A stretch of DNA of 64,000 nt from Acinetobacter sp. WU_MDCI_Axc73 (GCF_025562455.1 NZ_JAHPRO010000008.1:62001-126000), one strand, 5' to 3'. Positions 42,101-50,883 are shown, numbered from the stretch's first letter. Notes: generated by a model not told the origin, from the letters alone. A program made the numbers and translations.

Positions 42101-42841
42101 TTAGATGCTAAAGGTCCAATCGCCCTGATCTGTGGATACCAACACCTCAATGATTTTATTTTTATGGCATTTGTTACGGATAGGAATCACCCCGCCAAAA
42201 CGGACTTGAAGCGGAAAAATATTTTCAAGTAATGCGCAGTTGCCACGATTAATGACCACATTATTAATGGTCACAACATCGGCAGTTGACTGAAGATTGA
42301 CGATACTCATATCGTCGACGGACGTCATGGCATCAATGTTGACTAGTCTGAGTGGGGAAGTCTCAGATATTTCTGATGTTTCAGTTTCAGTTTCAGTTTC
42401 AGTTGGTGTTAGGTTACCTTGTTTTAGAACGTTAAAACAATGACTGGCTAGACTGACTATAATTTCATTGTTGTCTTTATTCCATGACACCTTGTCGCTA
42501 TCACAGCCCATGATATTTTCAGTCGCGGTTTCCTGAAAACGAAGCTTCCATGTGTAGGTGAAAAGTCCATTAGTCTCTTTGCCCAGAAATTTAATCTGAT
42601 CAGCGGAAAGCGCAATATAGGTATGCCCATTGGGTGCATTACGATTCAATTCCATTTGAAATGCATCCAGTCCATTATTTTCTAGAGCCTTCTGGCCCTG
42701 TTCAATGATCTGGGTATCTGGATTAACTTTAGTCTCAAAATTTGATTGAATGGCTTCAAGACGCTCAGTTATTTCTTTTTTGGTACAACCCTGCAAACTG
42801 AGACAAGTGACAAACAGGGCGATTATAATTTTATATTTCAT
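42101..42841 (-). CDS. Lipoprotein, paralogous at its end to the 43,646 protein
   Basis: A 246-residue lipoprotein with start ATG 42841 preceded by AGGAT; signal M-K-Y-K-I-I-I-A ends L-Q-G-C. The longer frame upstream would disrupt the signal. A repeated T-E-T-E-T-E-T run makes a linker near residue 150. The last 70 residues (V-T-I-N-N-V-V-I-N-R-G-N-C ... V-S-T-D-Q-G-D-W-T-F-S-I) align with the whole mature part of the lipoprotein at 43,646, including both cysteines. Function unknown. Confidence 0.65.
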   Translation of the reverse strand: MKYKIIIALFVTCLSLQGCTKKEITERLEAIQSNFETKVNPDTQIIEQGQKALENNGLDAFQMELNRNAPNGHTYIALSADQIKFLGKETNGLFTYTWKLRFQETATENIMGCDSDKVSWNKDNNEIIVSLASHCFNVLKQGNLTPTETETETETSEISETSPLRLVNIDAMTSVDDMSIVNLQSTADVVTINNVVINRGNCALLENIFPLQVRFGGVIPIRNKCHKNKIIEVLVSTDQGDWTFSI

Positions 42842-42929
42842 CGAATAAAATCCTGTTGAGCATTTGCCAGAATACATGGACAAAACGCGCATGTAGCCTG
42901 ACAAATAAAAAATACATTTGATCTAAGGC

Positions 42930-43604
42930 TTAGGTCTCTGCATCCGCTTTAGGAGAAGGACCATATTGATTGTGATCAGGATTTCCGTCCTGAGTCGCCC
43001 AGAATAAAACCAGTAATACCCCTACAACTGGAATGAGGGTGACAAGCACCAACCAACCCGAACGACCAAGGTCATGTAGACGTCGAACAGTTACTGCGAT
43101 GATTGGCAATAAAGTCGCAAAGAAAAAGAGGATCCCAAGCATATCCATAAACTCCGACTTTCGACCTGCATAAGCAAAAATCAGGGTTGCCACAAAACAA
43201 AACAGTTGAAAAAACCAGAACTCACTGCGTCTGGCTCGACCGCTAAAGACCGCATATTTTTTAAAGCAGGTCACAATGGCTTGATGATAATTGGCTTCAC
43301 CTTGCTCCCATTTATTCAACACTTCTTTGGCTTTATTTAAATTTTCCTGAGCAGCAGGAGAAAGATTTAAGGGATTGCCTTGCGTGGATGTCACGGGCTT
43401 GGCAGATGCAGGTGAGGTGATCAGTTCCAGATAAACTCCTGTGGCTTGTCCCTGTTCATTAACCTCAAAATCTACGTTATTCCCCCGTGCTGGAATGGCC
43501 TGTTCTTTCCATTCTGTACCGACAAAGGTGTATCGTTTGCCATCTTCGGCAGAAATAATTCCAGTATTGCTTTGAATCGAAAAATCGAGAATTTTACCTT
43601 TCAT
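42930..43604 (-). CDS. DUF805 membrane protein with N-terminal cold-shock-like domain
   Basis: A 224-residue protein. Residues 1-60 resemble a cold-shock/OB fold (M-K-G-K-I-L-D-F, N-T-G-I-I-S-A-E-D-G-K-R-Y). A linker follows, then DUF805 with F-S-G-R-A-R-R-S-E-F-W and three to four membrane segments including R-R-L-H-D-L-G-R-S-G-W. Such fusions are inner membrane proteins of unknown role, perhaps linking nucleic acid or nucleotide sensing to the membrane. It lies between two lipoprotein genes on the same strand. Confidence 0.8.
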   Translation of the reverse strand: MKGKILDFSIQSNTGIISAEDGKRYTFVGTEWKEQAIPARGNNVDFEVNEQGQATGVYLELITSPASAKPVTSTQGNPLNLSPAAQENLNKAKEVLNKWEQGEANYHQAIVTCFKKYAVFSGRARRSEFWFFQLFCFVATLIFAYAGRKSEFMDMLGILFFFATLLPIIAVTVRRLHDLGRSGWLVLVTLIPVVGVLLVLFWATQDGNPDHNQYGPSPKADAET

Positions 43605-43645
43605 GTTAAAACGTATCCTTATTCTATATTTGTATGCTGTAGCGC

Positions 43646-43999
43646 TTAAAAACTAAAACTGTATTCGCCTTGATCGGTGACCACATCGACCTGTAAAACC
43701 TGATTGGCTTCACACTGCAGAACGCCTTTGATTTCCTGACCGAACTTAAGATGAGGATTTCCCTGAATCCAGTACGCCACAGGACATTGCCCACGGTTGA
43801 CTGTGACCTGTTGTACCGTGACCTGATCGGTGGTGGCTTGAACCCGGATAGTACTGAGCGAGAACGGGACGTTCTGATTTTCAAAGCTGTAGGCGGGATT
43901 CATTTCATCATCCCGATACACATTGACTGGTGCGGAGTCTGAAAAAGCACAGCCGACTAAGCCCAAAAGCATGCCAAGCACAGTGATTGTTTTTTTCAT
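43646..43999 (-). CDS. Small lipoprotein
   Basis: A 117-residue lipoprotein: signal M-K-K-T-I-T-V-L-G, lipobox L-V-G-C (Cys 17). The mature domain has one disulfide-capable cysteine pair (N-R-G-Q-C and L-Q-C) and ends V-V-T-D-Q-G-E-Y-S-F-S-F. It matches the C-terminal domain of the lipoprotein at 42,101, so the two arose by duplication. First gene of the minus-strand envelope group. Confidence 0.65.
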   Translation of the reverse strand: MKKTITVLGMLLGLVGCAFSDSAPVNVYRDDEMNPAYSFENQNVPFSLSTIRVQATTDQVTVQQVTVNRGQCPVAYWIQGNPHLKFGQEIKGVLQCEANQVLQVDVVTDQGEYSFSF

Positions 44000-44082
44000 G
44001 CAGACGTTCCCCCTACCTAAATTGCAGGCAGTCTTAAAGCGTGGTGTTATGTTTTTTAAGTTTTAAAGTCCGATGTTATGGA

Positions 44083-44178
44083 TTAGCCAATGGCTGTCCA
44101 TGTCATTGACAGAACACGATATCGAGCCGTTTGAGCGGGCAGAGAAAAGAGGTGTTTTAGAATAAATAGATCAGTCAT
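44083..44178 (-). CDS. 31-residue small ORF behind a structured leader (icd-like position)
   Basis: On the minus strand an ATG at 44178 is preceded at eight bases by AGGAG. The 31-codon frame ends at TAA 44083-44085. Its core is A-Q-T-A-R-Y-R-V-L-S-M. The ribosome site lies in one arm of a long RNA hairpin, so translation is probably regulated. Order and RNA structure resemble the C4-icd immunity region of phage P1. Whether the peptide itself is active is unknown. Confidence 0.5.
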   Translation of the reverse strand: MTDLFILKHLFSLPAQTARYRVLSMTWTAIG

Positions 44179-44184
44179 GGCGAC

Positions 44185-44391
44185 TACTCCTAGATGTATT
44201 AAGAAGTTCTACCGAATTACTGTCAAATAATGGTGGCAGAACGAAAGAGGGTTGACAGACTGGACATCTAGAACCAGCACGCGCGGACGCGTCCCCCTCC
44301 CGTTCTACCGCAAAGGGGGACGAGAAGGTTTCGCACATGCATCACACTCAGAGAGTATGAAACCTGATACGCTAGATGAGCGGTCTGTCAA
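44185..44391 (-). ncRNA. C4/CI-like structured regulatory RNA (candidate)
   Basis: Reading on the minus strand: a TTGACA...TATCAG promoter (44391 to 44364), a stem GGTTTC/GAAACC, then a perfect 9-bp stem CGTCCCCCT/AGGGGGACG (44290-44322) whose loop shows CGGTAGAAC. Downstream, CTAGATGT pairs with ACATCTAG next to the small ORF's ribosome site, enclosing GTTCTGCC and a second CGGTAGAAC that can pair with it. The pairing needs a G-U pair that exists only on the minus strand. Loop and leader copies compete for GTTCTGCC. The rest of the 44,000-44,504 gap shows nothing else. Confidence 0.5.
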
Positions 44392-44444
44392 AACCGACTG
44401 GCAATGTAGGCCAGCAAGAGAATCATAATCTGTGGAGTGAGGGT

Positions 44445-44458
44445 AGTCAATTTAAGCG
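44445..44458. repeat. 14-bp direct repeat, left copy
   Basis: AGTCAATTTAAGCG occurs here and at 46225-46238 in the same orientation, exactly flanking the luxR-hchA pair. It may be a shared binding site or a scar of insertion of the pair. Confidence 0.5.
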
Positions 44459-44504
44459 GTAAAAGTAAAACCGAAAAAGATCAATTTTTTAAAATGACTG
44501 AATT

Positions 44505-45227
44505 TTATAGTTTTAACTGATGATCACGGATTAACAGATGAATCGCTTGTGCAGTACTGGTCGCACCAAGCCGTTCACGAATACGACGTAAATGATTTTC
44601 AATGGTGCGTGTTGATAAACCAAGCATTACTGCCACATCTGCTTGGCGACGACCCGAAGCAATCCAGCGTATGACTTCGAGTTCACGTGCTGATAAAGTA
44701 GATGTGGTTGATGATTTTAAAAGGTGATTGATTCGTTGTGCAGACTGAAAAGCAATACGAGCAATCAATGAAAATGCAAGTTGCACATCCAGACTACTCT
44801 CAATTTGACATCCTCCAAAACTCATTGCTCCCAAAAGTCCAGCATGGTCAAAGATGGGAACTTGCAAACCATGGATACCTAAACCTTTAGGGTGCGCTAC
44901 AACACGATACACCTCTTGATCTGAATGTATTTGCTTCGTCCAGAAGAATGCTTGATCTGTTTCGAGTAAATGCCGATTCACAGGACAACGTGCTAGATAG
45001 GTTTCTGGGGTGACTTCGCTGTTATCACCAAACCAGTCACCCTCTAGCCATAGCAATTGACCAATTACACCTTCACCTTTTGAGGGTACAGTGTAAATAA
45101 TAAAACGGTCATAACCCAATGGCTTCGCAAAAGCACGAACATGCTGAGAAAGTTCATTCATGTCCGTACTATGCTGAATCGCAAGGACAACATCAGCTAC
45201 TTGACTCAATACAGATTCTGACATCAT
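44505..45227 (-). CDS. LuxR-family solo regulator
   Basis: A 240-residue transcription factor. The C-terminal LuxR helix-turn-helix is clear: L-S-A-R-E-L-E-V-I-R-W-I-A-S-G-R and S-T-R-T-I-E-N-H-L-R-R-I. The N-terminal part has the size and order of an acyl-homoserine-lactone pocket, but the usual D-P pair reads C-P (Y-L-A-R-C-P-V) and spacing of the aromatic residues differs, so it may bind another ligand. No luxI-like synthase is in the window. Start overlaps the hchA stop by one base, so it is second gene of a hchA-luxR unit. Confidence 0.85.
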   Translation of the reverse strand: MMSESVLSQVADVVLAIQHSTDMNELSQHVRAFAKPLGYDRFIIYTVPSKGEGVIGQLLWLEGDWFGDNSEVTPETYLARCPVNRHLLETDQAFFWTKQIHSDQEVYRVVAHPKGLGIHGLQVPIFDHAGLLGAMSFGGCQIESSLDVQLAFSLIARIAFQSAQRINHLLKSSTTSTLSARELEVIRWIASGRRQADVAVMLGLSTRTIENHLRRIRERLGATSTAQAIHLLIRDHQLKL

Positions 45228-46090
45228 TAATCTGCTACTTCTGCTAACAATGTTTCCGCCGCTAATTTGCCTAAAGCATTGGCAGCAAAAGGGCTGGCAC
45301 CAGTAATTAATTTACGGTCCTTATAGGTCGATTGGTCGGGTTCTGTATTGGCGATATTGACACCAAGCGCTTTGAGCTTTTCACCAAAATACCAAGTCAG
45401 ATGTCCGGGCATATAACCTAGCTCTGGAGTAATTCGATCAATCGCATCTGGGAATGCAGTAATGGTATATCCTGCAAAGGGAAAGTCATGACTTCCATCT
45501 TTAGGAGCACATGCCAGTAAGGCAGCAGGGCCATGGCATATTGAAATAATATGACGATCATGATCTAAAGCCCAGCGCAGTGTTTGGTTCACATCCTCAC
45601 TAAATGGAATTCCCGCAAGAGGGGCATGTCCACCAGGAATAAAAACCGCAGCGTAATCATTTTCAGCACCCAGTTTTTCTACAAGATCTGCAAGTTTTAA
45701 TGGCTGTTGAAACTGCTCCAGATATTTTTTGTGTAAACCAGTAATAGCTTCGTCTTCTTTTGGCATTGCCCAAAATTCAAATTTCACCGCATTACCTGAA
45801 AGGGTTGCAATATCAAAATCAAAGCCTGCTTGATGTAGATGATACATAGGCAATAGCGTCTCAACAGGATGGTTGCCTGTAGAAAAATAAGTACCATTCT
45901 CTAATTTGAGATAACGTTCATCACTACCAATTACTAGAATACGGCGTTTGCCTTGATAAGGTTGAGGATAATCAGCACCCTCTAAATTGCTTTTAGCACT
46001 GGTAAATTGTGACAGTGAATATTTTGATGGGAAAAAAGCATTAAATTCTGCTTCATCTACTTGAGGTTGTTTGCTTAATTCTGTGGTCAT
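45227..46090 (-). CDS. hchA: HchA (Hsp31) glyoxalase III / deglycase
   Basis: A 287-residue DJ-1/PfpI superfamily protein closely following E. coli Hsp31 throughout. The nucleophile elbow is I-S-I-C-H-G-P-A-A (Cys near residue 187), the partner glutamate sits in G-N-H-P-V-E-T-L-L-P, and the Hsp31-only segment F-E-F-W-A-M-P is present. It detoxifies methylglyoxal and repairs glycated protein. Coupled with the LuxR solo, which may control it. Confidence 0.93.
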   Translation of the reverse strand: MTTELSKQPQVDEAEFNAFFPSKYSLSQFTSAKSNLEGADYPQPYQGKRRILVIGSDERYLKLENGTYFSTGNHPVETLLPMYHLHQAGFDFDIATLSGNAVKFEFWAMPKEDEAITGLHKKYLEQFQQPLKLADLVEKLGAENDYAAVFIPGGHAPLAGIPFSEDVNQTLRWALDHDRHIISICHGPAALLACAPKDGSHDFPFAGYTITAFPDAIDRITPELGYMPGHLTWYFGEKLKALGVNIANTEPDQSTYKDRKLITGASPFAANALGKLAAETLLAEVAD

Positions 46091-46728
46091 TGAAACGATT
46101 CCTTAGATCTAATGAAAAAAGAATAGGCTGTTTTTAGAGAATTCAGAATGAGGGATTCCCCCTAATTTTGATGTGATTTTTTTGTTTACTTAATGATCTT
46201 TGTAAAAATAGAAAAGATCAGGCGAGTCAATTTAAGCGAGACATGTTTGTCTAAAAAGATTCCTGTATGACTTATTATGTAGATAGGATTGTAAAGCTTT
46301 AATATTAGTAGGAAAGATATAATAATCACGCCTATTCTTATTGTTTAATGCATATTTTATTGAAGTTTAAATAATGAATTTAATTCATGTTTGGGTGAGG
46401 AAAGATCGTTTTTGTTCATGACCTGATTCCTGTATAAATTGCTGCATATCGAAATGTTTTAGAAATTAAAATGCCAATTCTGGACTCAGTGAAATTTTTT
46501 GCTGTTTATGAGAAGAATTCTAATCAAGTATTGTTCTCAAATCGTGATAATCATCACCAAGCATTTTGCATGTCTGAATTACGCTTAAAGTCGTGAGAAG
46601 AATTGAGCTTAGCTCTTAAACATACTCTGTTCAATTGGTATCAACGTCGCAATCATTCCTGCTTTTGGAGGGGGTGGTAATAGACTTTTTATACCTTATC
46701 ATCTTTCTAGAAAATATGATGGTCTCCC
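46091..46728. other. Gene-poor interval between hchA and the MHS transporter
   Basis: 638 bp with no supported gene. It contains the right copy of the 14-bp repeat, divergent promoter space, and a 41-codon open frame (about 46,471-46,596) without convincing ribosome site or similarity. Nothing else seen. Confidence 0.5.
46225..46238. repeat. 14-bp direct repeat, right copy
   Basis: Second AGTCAATTTAAGCG, 135 bp upstream of the hchA start, in the same orientation as the copy at 44445-44458. It is well placed as an operator site of the pair. Confidence 0.5.
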
Positions 46729-48030
46729 ATGGAATATGCAGAATACGCAAGCTCTACCAGCAATCCTAACTCTAAAACTCGCGTCTTGTTTGCAAGTCTA
46801 GTGGGTACAACAATCGAGTTTTTTGACTTTTATATTTATGCGACAGCAGCAGTGTTGGTCTTTCCACATTTGTTCTTTCCTGAAAGTAGCGGTAGTGCAG
46901 CATTGTTACAATCTTTAGCAACTTTTGCGATTGCATTTGTAGCACGCCCGATTGGTGCTGCAATTTTTGGGCATCTAGGCGATCGAATTGGTCGAAAAGC
47001 CACCCTTGTTGCGGCATTATTATTAATGGGTATTTCAACGGTGTGTATTGGTTTATTACCAACCTACGCGCAGATTGGAGTGGTTGCACCAATATTATTG
47101 GCATTATGTCGTTTGGGACAAGGTCTAGGCTTAAGCGGTGAGTGGAGTGGTGCTGTATTATTTGCAACAGAAAATGCACCCAAAGGTAAACGTGCTTGGT
47201 ATGGGATGTTTCCACAATTAGGCGCCCCGATCGGCTTTATTTTTGCCGCAGGCTCGTTTTTATTATTAGGTGCCTTTTTATCAAATGAAGACTTCTTGAC
47301 ATGGGGCTGGAGAATTCCGTTTATTGCAAGTGCGCTGCTTGTACTCGTCGGATTGTACATTCGTTTAAAACTGCATGAATCTCCAGCATTTCAAAATGTA
47401 TTGGATAAGCATGCTGCATCTAAAGCGCCTTTTAAAGATGTCATATCCAAACATATGATTAAAGTTATCCTAGGTACATTGGCAACGGTTTGTACCCTAG
47501 TGGTATTTTATTTAATGACGGTATTTGCGTTGAATTGGGGAACAACGGCACTAGGCTATAGTCGTGACGTTTTTCTGAAAATGCAAATGGTTGCAACGGT
47601 ATGTTTTGGTCTGTGTATCCCTGTATCTGCAAAGTTGGCTGAAAAATTTGGTAGAAAGAGTACTTCGATTGCGATTTGCATTCTGACCATTATTTTTGGT
47701 TTATTTTTCTCGACCTTCTTTGTTGCTCACCATCCTGTTTCTGTCCTGATTTTCTTATGCCTTGGCTTAAGTATTATGGGGTTAACCTACGGTCCACTTG
47801 GAACGATTTTATCTGAGATTTTTCCTGTTTCAGTTCGTTATACAGGATCAGCCTTAGCCTATAATTTAGGCAGCATTTTAGGTGCATCTTTTGCCCCATT
47901 AATTGCGACTAAATTAGCGCAAACCTATGGTCTCCATGCAGTTGGTTATTATTTATGTGGGGCGGCTTGTGTATCGTTATTTGCTTTTGTTTGTCTTCGT
48001 GAAACCAAAAATGACGATATCATGTGCTAA
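46729..48030 (+). CDS. MHS-family metabolite:H+ symporter (MFS)
   Basis: A 433-residue inner membrane transporter with 12 predicted segments. The metabolite:proton symporter branch is shown by G-T-T-I-E-F-F-D-F-Y-I-Y near the N-terminus, G-H-L-G-D-R-I-G-R-K between helices 2 and 3 (near residue 83), and the L-S-G-E-W-S-G-A motif. Relatives carry citrate, shikimate, proline or ketoglutarate; which one is not evident. It lies 77 bp ahead of the MTHFR-related gene, suggesting shared expression. Confidence 0.88.
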   Translation: MEYAEYASSTSNPNSKTRVLFASLVGTTIEFFDFYIYATAAVLVFPHLFFPESSGSAALLQSLATFAIAFVARPIGAAIFGHLGDRIGRKATLVAALLLMGISTVCIGLLPTYAQIGVVAPILLALCRLGQGLGLSGEWSGAVLFATENAPKGKRAWYGMFPQLGAPIGFIFAAGSFLLLGAFLSNEDFLTWGWRIPFIASALLVLVGLYIRLKLHESPAFQNVLDKHAASKAPFKDVISKHMIKVILGTLATVCTLVVFYLMTVFALNWGTTALGYSRDVFLKMQMVATVCFGLCIPVSAKLAEKFGRKSTSIAICILTIIFGLFFSTFFVAHHPVSVLIFLCLGLSIMGLTYGPLGTILSEIFPVSVRYTGSALAYNLGSILGASFAPLIATKLAQTYGLHAVGYYLCGAACVSLFAFVCLRETKNDDIMC

Positions 48031-48107
48031 TTCATGTTGCTGATTGAGACAGAACTATCATTAATAGTTTTGTCCTTAAAAATTTATTTTCTTCTAATTT
48101 TGTCCTT

Positions 48108-49523
48108 ATGTTCTTATCTTTAAAGTCTGCTGACAGTAATCAAACACAATTTAGTATCTGGGTTGAATATTTGTGCTCGAACATACAATATCAACCTGCA
48201 AAACAAGCTATAGCGGGTTTTCCGGCAATGCTGACATTTGCTGATCGAGTACATAGCGATGAAGACCCTGATCCTATTTCCGTAGCGGCTCAATTTCCTC
48301 AAGAGATAGCAAAATTATTACATTTTTCAGGAAAGGACAGAGATATTCGCCAGTTTGAACATTTTTTGGATCAGGCGGAACAGCTCGGTTATCGACATTT
48401 ATTGTTACTCAGTGGAGATAAACTAAAAAAACATCAGGATGGGAAAGAACAGTTTACTGAACGGACACGCTATCTTGAGTCAGTCAATGCTGTCATGGCC
48501 GCAAAGAAAAGAGACAAGTTCAGCATTGGAGTTGCATTTAATCCGTTTAAATACACAGAGGCTGAAAGTGATGCTCAATATTTCAAATTACATAAAAAAA
48601 TTCAGGCTGGCGCAGATTTTTTAATTACCCAGCTTGGGTTTGATTTAGACAAAATTAAGCAAACTCAAACGCGATTAATAAATGACTATCCTCATTTCCC
48701 TTTAATCGCTTGCGTGATGCCGCTAACCTTCCGTAGAGCGCGCTATATGCTTAAGCATCAAGTGGCGGGTATCGTACTTCCTCAACATATTTTAAAAATA
48801 CTTGAAGAGGAACATTTAAAAGATCCAGTTCAGGCGAAAAAAAATGTCTATGAGCGTTGCGCTTTACAAATTTTAATCTGTAAACATTTGGGCTATGCAG
48901 GTATACATCTATCTGCTTGCCATCAACCTGAAGAACAGCAACAACTTGAACAGGCTATAAAAAAATATCAGGCATTTACTTTAGATGATTGTAAAGAGCA
49001 TTGGAATATTCTATGGCGAGCTGAGAGCGAAAGCGTATTCCAGCCTGATGTTAAGCCTCTAGCGAATAAAGTGAAGATGGCACAACTAATAAAATATAGA
49101 ACGTTGGATTGGATGCATCGATTTTTTTTCGATTCACCTGTTGCTATGGGAGTGGGGCAATTTATTTTTAAACCTTCCTTTTGGAATCGATCCAAAGCAA
49201 ATCAGATATTATTATCTATTGAATATATCAGTAAGCACAGTTTAGTGGGCTGTGAAAGCTGTGGACAATGTCGCTTAGCTGATACTTTATATATTTGCCC
49301 TGAAACCTGCCCCAAAGGTTTAGCCAATGGCCCTTGCGGAGGGACTACAATTGATCGTTGTGAATTTGGTGATCGAGAATGTATCCATTCAATTAAAGCA
49401 AGAGTGGCTAAGGTTGTTGGCCAAACTGAAATTTTAAAGACCAAACTGATTCCAACTGTATCAATAGATAAACGTAATACCAGTTCGTGGAAGAACTGGT
49501 ATGAAGCGGAATGTAAGGATTAA
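48108..49523 (+). CDS. Methylenetetrahydrofolate reductase-like protein with C-terminal MTHFR_C domain
   Basis: A 471-residue protein. The N-terminal two thirds is a MetF-like TIM barrel (L-L-S-G-D near residue 101; V-M-P-L-T near 203). From about residue 382 comes the cysteine-rich MTHFR_C domain: C-E-S-C-G-Q-C-R-L, then C-P-E-T-C-P-K-G-L-A-N-G-P-C-G-G. In other bacteria this domain occurs with MetV/MetF in demethylation and acetogen pathways and may bind an iron-sulfur cluster or a corrinoid partner. Combined with the MHS transporter it suggests use of a methylated substrate; that is inference. Confidence 0.85.
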   Translation: MFLSLKSADSNQTQFSIWVEYLCSNIQYQPAKQAIAGFPAMLTFADRVHSDEDPDPISVAAQFPQEIAKLLHFSGKDRDIRQFEHFLDQAEQLGYRHLLLLSGDKLKKHQDGKEQFTERTRYLESVNAVMAAKKRDKFSIGVAFNPFKYTEAESDAQYFKLHKKIQAGADFLITQLGFDLDKIKQTQTRLINDYPHFPLIACVMPLTFRRARYMLKHQVAGIVLPQHILKILEEEHLKDPVQAKKNVYERCALQILICKHLGYAGIHLSACHQPEEQQQLEQAIKKYQAFTLDDCKEHWNILWRAESESVFQPDVKPLANKVKMAQLIKYRTLDWMHRFFFDSPVAMGVGQFIFKPSFWNRSKANQILLSIEYISKHSLVGCESCGQCRLADTLYICPETCPKGLANGPCGGTTIDRCEFGDRECIHSIKARVAKVVGQTEILKTKLIPTVSIDKRNTSSWKNWYEAECKD

Positions 49524-49645
49524 TTGGGGTCAGAATCCATTGCATTACTATAAAACTTGCTCCCTTTTTAAAAAATCTCAGATATACATCATCTAACTGA
49601 ATCCATTGCAGATTCAACACTACGTTTTGATCTGCATACAAGTTT

Positions 49646-49670
49646 GGCCTGCTAACAGCAGGCCTTTTTT
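49646..49670 (+). terminator. Hairpin-T leader ahead of the DUF932 gene
   Basis: GGCCTGCT / AGCAGGCC with an AAC loop followed by TTTTTT. It lies 122 bp after the MTHFR-like stop and 60 bp before the DUF932 start. The bases just after it resemble those after the hairpin at 50,855. Confidence 0.8.
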
Positions 49671-49729
49671 ATGCTGCAAATTCTGCAACATCAATTTCAC
49701 AGCATTTATTCAGAACAAAGGTTTATAAC

Positions 49730-50770
49730 ATGGCACATCAACTTGAACACATGGCCTATGTCGGAGACACCCCTTGGCATGGCTTAGGCAACCAACTTTC
49801 ACCACATCAACCGATTGAAGTCTGGGCACAGCAGGCAGGTATGGACTGGCGCATTGAATCCTCTGATGTCAGTTATATGGCACAGAACCATCGCGGACAA
49901 AATATTATTCTGCCGTTTGAAGAACAACGGGTACTCTATCGCTCAGATACCCATGCCCCGTTATCTGTGGTCAGTCAACGCTTTCAGGAAGTACAGCCGC
50001 ATTCCATATTAGAGTTTTATCGCGATTTGACTGAACAATCTGGCTTTGAACTGGAAACCGCAGGGGTACTTAAAGGGGGTAAAAAGTTCTGGGCTTTGGC
50101 TAAAACAGGACAAACAACGGCTTTAAAAGGTAAAGATGTCAGTAATGGCTATATTCTACTGGCCACTGCTTGTGATGGTACTTTAGCCACCACTGCACAA
50201 TTTACCTCAATCCGTGTGGTGTGTAATAACACCTTAGCCATCGCCTTGCGATCCAACAACGCTTCAAGTGGAGCAGGAACTGGCGTAGTTAAAGTTCCAC
50301 ACAGCACCCGTTTTGATGCGGACAAGGTCAAACAGCAACTGGGAATTTCAATCCGTGGTTGGGATGAGCATATGTATCAGATGAAACAACTCATTCAGCG
50401 TAAAGTCAGCCAGACCCAAGCCGCAGCGTATTTCGAAGCCGTGTTTAACAACACCAATCTCACTGTCATGGAACAAGAAGACAACATCATCCGATTCTAC
50501 CGAGATGTTGCTGCTAAACCTGAAACCAAAACCGAACCCAATGGCCGTGCCCTGACTAAAGTCATGCAGATGTTCAATGGATAAGGACGTGGTGCCGAAC
50601 TCAGTTCAGCCAAAGATACTGCCTATGGTTTACTTTGTGCCGTGACCGAATACTGTGACCATGAGCGTCGAGCCATGAGTCAGGATCACCGACTCGATTC
50701 AACATGGTTTGGCATGGGCGCAGCGATGAAACAACGTGGATTAGAACAAGCCTTACGACTTGTCGCTTAA
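49730..50770 (+). pseudogene. DUF932 protein gene broken by an in-frame stop
   Basis: The frame encodes a DUF932 (phage/plasmid-related) protein starting M-A-H-Q-L-E-H-M-A-Y-V-G-D-T-P-W-H-G-L-G. At codon 285 (50582-50584) a TAA interrupts F-N-G, after which the same frame continues G-R-G-A-E-L-S-S-A-K for another 61 codons to a natural TAA at 50768-50770. The family normally reads straight through here, so one C-to-T change (CAA to TAA) is the simple explanation. The 284-residue product lacks the conserved C-terminus and may be inactive. Confidence 0.85.
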
Positions 50771-50854
50771 ATCAAATCAGGCTAGAATTTCGCCCTGAAT
50801 TTTAAACAATATGCTTGCGTCTGAATCCTACTTTATCTCGATTTACCAGTTTAT

Positions 50855-50883
50855 AGCCACATCTCCTGATGTGGCTTTTTTTA
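50855..50883 (+). terminator. Hairpin-T leader ahead of the YqaJ gene
   Basis: AGCCACAT / ATGTGGCT with a CTCCTG loop and seven T. It lies 85 bp after the end of the DUF932 frame and 83 bp before the yqaJ-like start. Confidence 0.8.

Noticed and set aside
42361..42410. Possible short tandem repeat TTTCAG in the minus-strand lipoprotein gene
   Set aside because: It only encodes the T-E-T-E linker of the lipoprotein and is too short to be a separate repeat element, although it could vary in copy number.
44180..44440. Considered a tRNA or group II intron domain
   Set aside because: No cloverleaf, no CCA end, no domain V pattern; the stems fit a regulatory leader better.
46471..46596. 41-codon open frame upstream of the MHS transporter
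   Set aside because: No ribosome site, no similarity and no signal of selection could be seen.
46772..47215. 147-codon minus-strand frame inside the MHS transporter
   Set aside because: Shadow of a transporter with clear family motifs; no start context.
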